From the NCBI RefSeq assembly GCF_910592395.1, contig NC_088317.1, forward strand, positions 1,426,001-1,490,000: a stretch of DNA of 64,000 nt, in the 5' to 3' direction. The DNA comes from Lineus longissimus. Lineage: Eukaryota; Nemertea; Pilidiophora; Heteronemertea; Lineidae. The first letter of the stretch is position 1; each line of letters opens with the position of its first letter. The translations under genes and the position numbers were made by a program. The notes under the pieces are model-generated. The model did no database searches. It worked only from the letters and a program-made list of their open reading frames with translations, and was not told where the DNA came from. Below, one piece after another: positions 1 through 8,728 of this stretch.

Positions 1-1541
1 TGAACGGCCTTCTTACAAGCCTCTAAAGGGAAGCCCATTTCAACCAGTTTTAGCACCTCGTGGTGTGCAGCTGGAAATCAAAACGATTCAACAGTAATCC
101 CATGAACCTTCATTGCTGGTAGCGAAGAACTATGATTGAAAATTTAATGAGCCATCGCATTCATGATGGGGGTTTATTATATCATATCAAATTTAATATT
201 AAATTCCGCCTCTGGATATTATGGACGTATTGGAGTAAAAAAAGTCTGAATCTCAGGATGCTCTCAAATATTGCCTTCTATAGCCAGAAGGCGAAGTATA
301 TATCTTGGGGGATACTTACCAGGTCCCTTTTTAGACACCTGGGTACTCTTCTTCTGTCGGCGATCAAGGCCAAGTTCTTCATCATCAGTGTTCATGAAGG
401 CTGGCCGGGAAGGAACCAAGATGTTCGAACTGCTAGATTTGGCACGACATGATGTTTCAACAGTAGCGGCCTTGCAGGGTGTGAAAAAGTTGGTCGGCGC
501 TTCACCAGTGGAACTTATCTTTGGGTCTGTCGAACGACTGAAGATGTTTTCCACAAATTTCGACCACGATTCCTGTGACTTAAAACTGGGTTCAACAGAG
601 GAATTGCTCGGTTTGGTTTTAGACTGAACATGACCAGATGTTGGTCGACTCGAGACTCTTGGGGAAGCAGCAGGCAAGGTTCCATTCGATTTAACTTTTG
701 TATCAGAAACCTGCGCACCACTGGATTTGAAAGCACTTGCTAAGCCAGCAGTTGAGGAACTGCTGGAATTCGACTCTGCTTTGGGAAACTGGGAACCGCT
801 AGATTTCGGTTTGACAGTGAGATTTGACAATGCAGACGACAAGGTATCCATTTCTTTAAGTTTTGCTTTGTTGGAGTGAGAATTGCTAGATTTGGAACGG
901 CTCAAGTCTGATGCAGCAGAAGGTATATAACTACTTGTTTTGGGGTCTGCGTAGGACATCCCTGCACCGCGTTGGGCACCAAAGGCACCAATACCTGATT
1001 GGCTAGATGTAGCACCACTACTTGAGGCACGTGGGGTACTCAAGGAACCAATACCTGATTGGCTTGATGTAGCACCACTAGAGTCACGTGGGGTACTCAG
1101 GGAACCGAGAAATGAATCATAGCTTGGTTTTGCCTCAAACTTCGCCGCTCTTCCACTCGATGTACTTTGTTCAGGCTTTTTCTCAAAGTCCTCAGTTTTT
1201 GCCCATGAACTCCAAGAGAAAGAATCGTCAAATGAACTGTCATCATCAACGCAAGAGACTGTCTCATCAGGTCTTAGGGCAACTTCTAAACCATGACCAG
1301 TCAATGTTGTCTCTGGCCTGGCCCCGTGTCGACGTAAAAACTCATGCTCCCACTTGCGGCGTTTCAGGGGATTGGTCAAGACATCCTTCGCCTTTGTGAG
1401 TTCTTCATACTTTATTTGTGCTCTGATTGAGTCGTTTTTGTCTGGGTGCCAAGTCCTGGCATGTTTCTTGAAAGCCTTATTCACCTCTTCATCAGTTGCC
1501 CCCCATTGAAGTCCCAGCGTCTTAAAGTAATCTTCAGACAT
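1..1541 (-). CDS. DnaJ (J-domain) protein with UBA domain, 5' part
   Basis: A J-domain co-chaperone, partial because it runs off the left edge. Exon 1 is 1541-320 (407 codons plus one base) and ends at a consensus donor (GTAAGTAT). The next exon is 70-1 and follows an acceptor ending TTTCCAG; the junction keeps phase 1. Residues 1-68 form a J domain with the HPD motif at residues 32-34, which stimulates Hsp70 ATPase. Residues 70-400 are Ser/Thr-rich low complexity, with a duplicated segment of about 19 residues around SSGATSSQSGIG. The second exon encodes a UBA-like helix-loop-helix with the MGFP signature (VLKLVEMGFPLEA), so the protein probably binds ubiquitin through its C-terminal half. 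I infer a link between Hsp70 and ubiquitinated clients. I do not recognise a named orthologue. The start is the first Met of the J domain, with no better upstream Met in frame. Confidence 0.8.
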
Positions 1542-2197
1542 CGTGCTGGCGTCTCACATGACCCACTGATTAATGATTAGCAACTGAAAGGGAAGCGGTT
1601 CAGTTACCCTTGGCAATTCTTTTTAATTCACTCTCAATGAATTATGAGAAAATCCTCATCTCATTTGAAAACTTCTTGGAAGTTGTACTGTAAATTTATT
1701 CTTTTGGCCTGATAAACATAGGCCTATAGGCTATTATATGGACTATGTCACATATAATCCCACATATAAACATTACAGCATGACTAGGCTATAATATGGA
1801 CTATGTCACATAGAATCCCACATAAACATACATTACAACATGACTAGGCTATAATATGGACTATGTCACATAGAATCCCACATAAACATACATTACAGCA
1901 TGACTAGGCTATTATATGGACTATGTTACATAAAATCCCACATAAACATACATTACACTTAATACAGCATAACTAGGACATTACATAACATGGACTGTAA
2001 AATAGAATCTCACCTCATATCCTTTCGACAGTCAAATATCCCCATCTACCATCGGAAAACAAAGCCTTTATGGCGCAATAGTCTGTCAAATCTATTTGGA
2101 AAACAGCAGAGAACAGAACAAGTCCAGAAACAGATTCAATGAATCCCATTATCAATAGAAACCAGGAGTGGGAAACCCCATCATCTATGTATAGAAC
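1542..2197. other. Upstream region of the DnaJ gene, mostly repeats
   Basis: No coding exon is visible. The stretch holds the probable 5' region of the minus-strand DnaJ gene and a 60-bp tandem repeat (listed separately). Confidence 0.5.
1729..1980. repeat. 60-bp tandem repeat, about 4 copies
   Basis: A unit containing TATGGACTATGTCACATA and CATTACA-CATGACTAGG recurs with a period of exactly 60 bp at about 1740, 1800, 1860 and 1920. The last copy is diverged and carries a small insertion. It is a minisatellite upstream of the DnaJ gene with no coding potential. Confidence 0.85.
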
Positions 2198-2380
2198 CTA
2201 GCACAAATATATGCTACCACCTCGTTCCGAGATAAAAGCTCTTCCGTTGGGATTGAATGTAAAGTCCCGTGGCAGTGCATTCGCCATCCTATTCATACTG
2301 CAGTCATTGGAGGGACGAGGTCGATCCACTGCGCCGAGACCAACCATACAAATGAGGTCACCAGATCGATTGTACCCGAG
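2198..2380 (-). CDS. Unassigned coding-like terminal exon
   Basis: The minus strand is open from 2380 to a TAG at 2198-2200. Its peptide is not low complexity: it contains DLICMVGLGAVDRPRPSNDC and LPRDFTFNPNGRAFISERGG, the latter resembling a beta-propeller blade. A possible acceptor (GGCGCAG) lies within the open stretch. I cannot join it to another exon or name a family. It may be a terminal exon or a pseudogene fragment. Seen: an open frame with protein-like composition. Inferred: coding status. Confidence 0.3.
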   Translation of the reverse strand, partial: LGYNRSGDLICMVGLGAVDRPRPSNDCSMNRMANALPRDFTFNPNGRAFISERGGSIYLC

Positions 2381-2609
2381 TTACAAAAAGAGAATAGCAC
2401 TATAGAAAGCAAACCCCGATAAGAAGGACACCATAACTCTTGCTTGCCCATAGCAAAGACACCATGCTAAAGGTATCATTGATTATAGTCCTTTCCGGTG
2501 TGTTTCCTGCTTGGTGAAATACATCAATTTGCAGGCTTAAGAAGCGTTACGCAGTGGTTTCTTAAAAATGTGTCCTAAAGTTGAATCTAACGCGAGGAAG
2601 ACTGCCGTT

Positions 2610-3321
2610 TTAAAGCTGCAACTGCTTTATAAGACGAGGGGTCAATCTCTTGCGGAAGAGTGACTTTGCTTGATTAGTGTGTGCCATATCTCTTGCCTGG
2701 GTACGAAGCTGTGCAATAAGATATTCTAATGAGCCCATCTGAATAGAGAAGCGAAAGTAAAAATTTTTTTTTCTAATTTAGGTTGTACTTCTGAACTTCC
2801 AGCGTTGCCTCCGCCCATACTGGACGTGGTATTGATCTCCAGACGCGCAGCCAGACTCTTCATCATGTGTTTATCAGCATCGGAATCATAGTGTGCATTT
2901 TAACCCTTGGAGCTTCAGATAGGCTTGTGATGAAGACTAATATCACATGCTTTACCAGCACTCTTGCAACAATTGTGAAATACTACTGCCTCAACAAGCA
3001 TGCTATTACGTACCTTCAATAAAATGATCCACTGATGGTCCACAGACCAAATAGACTCACATGAACGAAGGGAATATTCAAAGTACGACATGTGATTGTT
3101 AGAGCTCACCAGCGACCCGACTGAGTACTGAGCCTGTGTGTGTGGCTTTACGGTCGTTCGCTATTCTAGAGCTTTGACTTAATTTAACAAGTTTTCTTAT
3201 TTCTCCTATTTTTTGAGGAAGAAGACATTTAAAAACTAATTGATCTGAAAAATGACTTACCGACCATTCGCTTCCTCTTCTGTTGTTCAACCAGTGCCTT
3301 TGACCCGACGGTAGATGACAT
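2610..3321 (-). CDS. Candidate small multi-exon gene, function unknown
   Basis: Several minus-strand segments look like exons of a small basic protein. A start exon at 3321-3261 begins MSSTVGSKALVEQQKRKRMV and ends at a strong donor (GTAAGT, phase 1). A phase-compatible exon at 3120-3061 ends at GTGAGT. A segment around 2870-2789 encodes MMKSLAARLEINTTSS. A terminal exon at 2738-2610 follows a good acceptor (CTATTCAG) and encodes a basic helix (LEYLIAQLRTQARDM) up to TAA. I could not find an acceptor joining the second and third segments, so the set may be two genes or one with an error. The plus strand is also open across 2782-2890 after a good acceptor, so strand is not certain there. No family recognised. 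Confidence 0.35.
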
Positions 3322-3545
3322 TTGTTAATGAGGCTTGCTAGGCCAAATGAAAAGGTGGTCTCTGTTTGATCACGGGCACTACACCTCACAATAACTTCAG
3401 CCCACATCTCAACATGTCCCCAAAGGGTGATTAACGAGTTATCATTTCATTGACTTAAACAATTTTATCGTTGTAAAGATTCCCATATGGGTCTTAGGTC
3501 CGATCGGGCGACGATCGTCAAACAAGTTCTGGTAGAACGACTCAC

Positions 3546-5665
3546 CCATTGAAGAATCATGAGTTATCGATGAGGCACCGCCAGCTAAAGTTACGGCATT
3601 CTCTGAGTCTGTCATTGAAAAACTGGACGTTGCAGTGCCTGTGAAATGGAACCCTGGTCCGCCAGTGGCTGAGCCTATTGAACTCCTAGCAGTGGCTTCA
3701 GCTGTCGAAGCGACATCACTGCCAGTGGCTGATGTTGTTGAAGCAACTGTGCTGCCAGTGTTTGAAGCTGTTAAAGCGACGTCACTGCTAGTAGCTGACT
3801 CAGTTGGTGTAGCTGACTCAGTTGGTGCAACAACATTGCCAGTAGCTGACTCGGTTGGTCCAACAACACTGCCAGTAGCTGACTCGGTTGGTCCAACAAC
3901 ACTGCCAGGAGCTGACTCGGTTGGTATAGCTGACTCTGTCGGTGAGACAGCACTGCCAGTAGCTGACTCGGTTGGTCCAACGACACTGCCAGTAGCTGAC
4001 TCGGTTGGTCCAACGACACTGCCAGTAGCTGTCTCAGTTTGTCCAACAACACTGCCAGTAGCTGACTCAGTTGGTATAGCTGACTCTGTCGGTGCGACAG
4101 CACTGCCAGTAGCTGACTCGGTTGGTCCAACAACACTGCCAGTAGCTGACTCAGTTGTCAGAACGGCATTGATACTGCCGGGAGTTTGAATATTCGTAGA
4201 ATCAGGAGTCATTGTTGTAGTATATTCTGTAATCAGAGTGAGCAATTCAAGTGAACTTCACAATCAAGAAAGTTTGATAAAGTTCTATAGGGAACATGTA
4301 TGGAGAAGGAGAGAGTTCATTCGTTTAATTCTGTCTGTTGAGAAAAAGGAAGGGAACGTGTATGGAGAAAGGGGACTTTTACTCGTTCAAGTGTCAGCTG
4401 AATGAACAGAGAATGAATGGAGAGGGGGGCTTCATCAGTTCTAGTCTATCAGCTGAGTAAGCAGAGGGGGACAGGTGCGGAAAAGGAGGGGCCTTACTCG
4501 TGATAGTGCGGCAGCTGTGTATCAACCCATTGATTTGCGCCTACCCCATTCTTTTCACGTCTAATCAACCTCCAGATCAAGAGACAGCAGGAAGATGAAA
4601 ACTGGTGTAGATTTGTGTCAATGTCAGTTCCTACCTTTGCAGTTCCCAGTTGTTCCATCTTCAATATAGCCCGGCTTGCATCTGCATCTGAAGGAACCTA
4701 TCAAGTTCTCACATGTCGCAACGGTTGAGTCGCAGTTGCCAGTGCCACTAGTACACTCATTGATATCTGAAACAGAATGTATAATGGGACCGAAGCTAAA
4801 ATGCTTGCATTTGTTTCTAAGGAAGAGTGGGATCTCCCATGTCGCCAGGGTCGGGTCAAAGTTGTCTGTCCTATCGGTGCATTCATTAACAATCGGAGAC
4901 AGAATAACTTAAACAGACCGAAAAAGTGTTCCCGTTCTTGCTTCCTGATCTATGTCTCTCCTGGTGATCTGGAGATTTCTCCTTGTATCACGGTGCGGTG
5001 TTACAATGAACCACATGGTTCTACAAGGGTGGATGATGTGATGCCAATGGGGTTGGGTGGGTCAGTGGGGCACGGGGGAGATCATTGCATACTACCTACC
5101 ATAACAGCCTCCTCGGAAACCTGTACCATTGTACCCACCACGACAGGTACAAACATAACTACCATTGGTATTGGTACAGTAGGCGTTACCATCACAGTTG
5201 TGCATTCGATGGTAGCATTCGTCAATGTCTGGAGAAGATGAAGGGAAAGAAGTTCATGATGCGTTTAATTCTTGATTCGTTGAATATTGTATTTCGGACG
5301 GGATGGTGGTTATAATGTTACATAAGTGTCGTTAGGGACGTTGCCAGCTCGCCAACTTCGACATATCTCCTACCGTGAGTCCAGTTAACTATCCTGAGGG
5401 AATCAGGATGTAATAGTCGCTCCTCCATTTCCACAGGATGCCAGTGAACAGGTTAATACATGATTGGCGTTTCAATGGGTGATATATCTGGTGTGCTTAT
5501 GTAGATTTAGCTACTCAGGAATATTAAGTTTCAGTAATGAATGCTTTTAAAAACTTGATGTCAGCTTGTACGAATGGGAACAATGGCGGCACTTACCTAA
5601 ACACGGACCGGTGTACCCCGTTCTCCAATTGCTGAAACCGAAGCTACAGTGGTAGACCTCGGAAC
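3546..5665 (-). CDS. EGF-domain protein with Ser/Thr-rich repeat region, partial model
   Basis: A modular extracellular protein in which every exon is phase 1-1. The exons are 5665-5597 ([16 protein letters not shown]), 5228-5100 (calcium-binding EGF opening DIDEC), 4766-4635 (calcium-binding EGF opening [13 protein letters not shown]) and 4226-3546. The EGF exons carry six-Cys spacing and the D-I-D/N-E-C calcium motif. The last exon is about 227 residues of tandem [11 protein letters not shown]-type repeats, likely O-glycosylated and mucin-like. It ends at a strong phase 1 donor (GTGAGT, 3545-3540); reading on through gives a stop at 3442. The N-terminus with its signal peptide (beyond 5665) and the true C-terminus are not found, so secretion is inferred from domain content. 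A decayed EGF exon lies between 4766 and 5100. Family unassigned. Confidence 0.65.
3660..4190 (-). repeat. 33-bp (11-codon) coding minisatellite, [11 protein letters not shown]
   Basis: An 11-codon unit meaning [11 protein letters not shown] repeats about a dozen times, with longer variants carrying an extra ESAIP or ESATP insert. Unit length is a multiple of three, so the host frame stays open. The other frames are open too, giving overlapping long ORFs on both strands (for example plus 3635-4189) that are by-products of the repeat. Confidence 0.85.
4774..4897 (-). pseudogene. Decayed calcium-binding EGF exon
   Basis: The minus strand reads [20 protein letters not shown], clearly homologous to the intact EGF exon at 4766-4635 ([20 protein letters not shown]). 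Conserved cysteines have become Phe and Trp, and the second half is scrambled. Because the neighbouring exons are all phase 1-1, its loss or skipping leaves the frame intact. It is best read as a tandem exon duplicate that has degenerated. Confidence 0.6.
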
Positions 5666-7100
5666 CTGAAACAGCAATCACAATCAGACATTTCGTCATA
5701 TTTGAAATCGATCGCTGGTCATCAACAGACAATGCCAAACGATGTTTTACATGTTTCAAGTGCTCTATCTTCAAAATGTCAAACGGGGAGAGTGGAGTTA
5801 GTTTGACATAAATACATTTCAAACCACAAATCAGCGGCCACTGGCACTATATACATGCACATGTGAAATAAACTGAACTTTGCCCGCAAGCTTCCCACGT
5901 TTTGAAACTCGCTTCGACTTCTCATTCTGAGGTTATCATGGTTGTATGGCGGGAATTCAATAGTTTCGCATCATTTTTATCAGACAGTATGCGCATAAAC
6001 AGAGCAACTGGGTAACAATAACTCCCATCGCTATCTACCATAGTTCAATATAATGATAATGACATCATATAAACATAATATCTTTAACACTTTGTTTTGT
6101 ATGGCATGTTGTCCGTTGATATCATAAAGACATTTTAATTCAAACCCTGTTTTGAAATAGATTTTGAGCTCCATGATCGTTTAGGATCTATTTGAAATAT
6201 CACTACATACGATTGTACGGAAGTTTACATCTGCCAGCAATTCCTTTAGCCATTGGAATAGGCTCCGAGGGATGTGCTAAGCTGTACACCTTTCGCCAGG
6301 GACGAATTATATTGGTCACCGATCAACAGTTTCTTTTCCTAATCAACTTCTCAGATGAATGGAAACGTATTACCGTCATAGGTCTTATCGTTTACCCGAG
6401 TGACTGCGGAAATGATGATTTCGTGGCCATTAACTTGTCCATTTTCATGGAAAACCAGTCGGCAGTGGGCTAGAGACCAACACTCGCCATCATCATCGAG
6501 AGGTCACCGGGCTATTCAAAACTCCATTTATTCTAGAAGCATTTCGCGACGGCAGGCGAGGTTTCCTTTACAGGTTTCCTTTAGATTTGTTTAATCTTGA
6601 TGCGGCGGACATGACCGGCGTAGTCGAAATGGTGAGTGTGAAATGCACGTATGCGATTCGACTACAACTTGCAAATTGGGGATCCACATTCAAAATTCGG
6701 GACGAAAGTACAAATTAAGAAACCAGAAAACTATTTTTACCTGATGAGGTCGAGTATACCAGATCCCAGCATGCCATCAGAATTGGAAGAAAAAAATGAT
6801 GCATTTTCTTTTCTGTCAAACTCAAATATCGGACTTTTTTCCGCTGAAATCGACGGTGCGGGATAATGATATTCGCAGCACTCAAGCGCGCGAATATCGA
6901 GGAGGTTTGGAATGGCAACGGGCGCTACGTCACAAATCGATGGTTTTTCTAACTTTCAGAACAAGCGCGTCACCGCCGGTGACGTTTTTCAGTCCTTAAT
7001 GTCATTCTGAGTAACGGCTGTAGTTGGAGCGATTGCTGCATGCATCTCAATTAGGTAGGCAGCATTTGTCGGCCCGTCCCGTTATATCCCTTACGAAAAT
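5666..7100. other. Region between the EGF gene and the repeat block, no firm gene
   Basis: No exon can be supported. A short minus-strand segment at about 6375-6470 (containing CRLVFHENGQVNG) looks protein-like but has no convincing pair of splice sites. A short plus-strand ORF begins at about 6611 with a GTGAGT seven codons in. Upstream exons of the EGF gene may lie here. Confidence 0.35.
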
Positions 7101-7110
7101 GATCAGGCAT

Positions 7111-7242
7111 TCACCATGGTGAAATTGGAGTTTACCGAATGCAGATTTACCATGCTCACCATGGTGAATATTTCAATGTCCCAATTCACTATAGTGAAGT
7201 GCTGACAGATCACAATGGTGAATTGCGGATTTACCATGGTGA
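7111..7242. repeat. Array of TCACCATGGTGA palindromes
   Basis: Five near-copies of the 12-bp palindrome TCACCATGGTGA occur at 7111-7122, 7156-7167, 7186-7197 (TCACTATAGTGA), 7210-7221 and 7231-7242. Most are embedded in A/T-rich flanks. In the third copy both arms changed in a compensating way, so it is still a perfect palindrome. Confidence 0.75.
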
Positions 7243-7269
7243 AAATGAGACACATATTTTCTAAGGGAA

Positions 7270-7745
7270 AATACGGCTAGGTTATACCTCTCTTCACAAG
7301 CATAGTGAGATAATAGCTCAGACCAAGGGGCTTTGGTGCCTGTGGTATAGAAGAGACGGTCAGGTTGTACCTGTCTTCACAAGCATATAGTGAGATGATA
7401 GCTCAGACCAAGGGGCTTTGGTGCCTGTGGTATAGAAGAGACGGTCAGGTTGTACCTGTCTTCACAAGCATATAGTGAGATGATAGCTCAGACCAAGGGG
7501 CTTTGGTGCCTGTGGTATAGAAGAGACGGTCAGGTTATACCTGTCTTCACAAGCATATAGTGAGATGATAGCTCAGACAAAGAGGCCGTGGGGCCTGCGG
7601 TATAGAAGAGACGACCAGGTTTTACCTGTCTGCACAAGCAGAGTGAGATGATCGCTCAGATCAAGGGGCCTTACGGCCTATGGTATAGAGACGGCCAGGT
7701 TGTACCTGTCTTCACAAGCATATAGTATGATGATAACTCAGACTT
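7270..7745. repeat. 85-bp tandem repeat, 5-6 copies
   Basis: A unit starting CAGGTTGTACCTGTCTTCAC recurs at 7361, 7446, 7531, 7616 and 7696 (period 85 bp, the last step 80), with a partial first copy from about 7273. The inner copies are nearly identical, so the amplification is recent. It shares a core with the 125-bp repeat at 13.7 kb. Confidence 0.9.
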
Positions 7746-7864
7746 AATGACCCCTTGCATTAGTCTGTTAATTGTTATAACATGACTTGACACCTTCGCA
7801 TTGTAGAATGTCCACCATCACCCAAGGAATAGATGTTTACTCGTTAATTTACTGCAAAGAAAAG

Positions 7865-7987
7865 TAGCCTGGTACCACTGGCCACCGTCAGACGACGCTG
7901 TATTGACGGGACGGTCCCGTCAATACAAAAGTCAAAATATGTCAAACACAACAGCGTCGTCTGACGGTGGCCAGTGGTACCAGGCTA
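7865..7987. mobile_element. Foldback MITE with 37-bp perfect terminal inverted repeats
   Basis: A 123-bp non-autonomous DNA element. Its first 37 bp (TAGCCTGGTACCACTGGCCA...) are the exact reverse complement of its last 37 bp (7951-7987). An internal palindrome of about 27 bp (GTATTGACGGGAC-G-GTCCCGTCAATAC) follows the left arm. The element is flanked by identical 10-bp direct repeats, CAAAGAAAAG, at 7855-7864 and 7988-7997. Target duplications of 9-11 bp are typical of Mutator-like (MULE) elements, so I infer a MULE-derived MITE. There is no coding capacity. Perfect arms imply recent insertion. Confidence 0.9.
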
Positions 7988-7999
7988 CAAAGAAAAGCA

Positions 8000-8728
8000 C
8001 ACCCCAAACGAATAAGCCTCCTAGGCCCTAGGTTTTCTTCTTTGAGAGAGAACAACCTACAGTCCAATCAAAATCACCGACACAAATTGACGCGGAAGAG
8101 AGTTTCATAACACAACAATAACAAATAACATGTGGTCTTGACTAATTTCACGATTCCATTGCACGGTTTGCCTTTTCTTTAAAGATTTGGAGTGTTTTGA
8201 AGTCGGCAACACGGCTGTACTTTTTAGAAGGTAATTATTATTCATTTTGCATCACTGCCACAACATTTCATAAACGAAGTAGGCTAGAAGAAGAAATAAA
8301 ATCACAGGAACTCCCGACATTAGCCAGTGCCTAGGTTATGATACACTCGACTCTATGACCTACTGTCTACAGTGTATGCAGGTAGCGCTGCAGTGGTAGT
8401 GGTGTGTGTCAGCAGGCTGTGAGTATCCAGTCAAAATGTCATCATGCCAAAGGCAAAACATCCTACCCCTCGCTATAGTGCCATATAGGCATAGTGATAG
8501 TCATAGTGGTCGCCTACCTTGCTGTTGTACTTACAAATCCTTTCGACCTGTCACCTTGCACCTTGACTCTGCAATGACTGACTGTTCTTCTCTGACTCTT
8601 GTATGATGTATTGTAGCAGTTGGAGACATCTCTGGGCGCGTCTAAGTCACCGGCACCTCAAACATTCTCTCAACCCTGCTCGGACTGTTCTTCATTGCCA
8701 AAGGACTTCTGCTGTCACTTTCTCCACC
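8000..8728 (+). promoter_or_regulatory. Upstream region of the photolyase gene
   Basis: No coding exon found before the photolyase ATG at 8729. The stretch should hold its promoter and 5' UTR; no TATA box or other specific site is convincing. Confidence 0.3.

Noticed and set aside
3635-4189. 184-residue plus-strand Val/Ala/Asp/Ser-rich ORF
   Set aside because: A frame by-product of the 33-bp coding repeat. The minus-strand frame joins in phase to the EGF exons.
6375-6475. Possible upstream exon of the EGF gene on the minus strand
   Set aside because: Protein-like peptide, but the candidate acceptor and donor give a phase that does not fit the phase 1-1 exons of the gene.
7111-7745. CRISPR-like array
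   Set aside because: The direct repeats are contiguous satellites or irregularly spaced palindromes, with no unique spacers or cas genes, in an animal genome.
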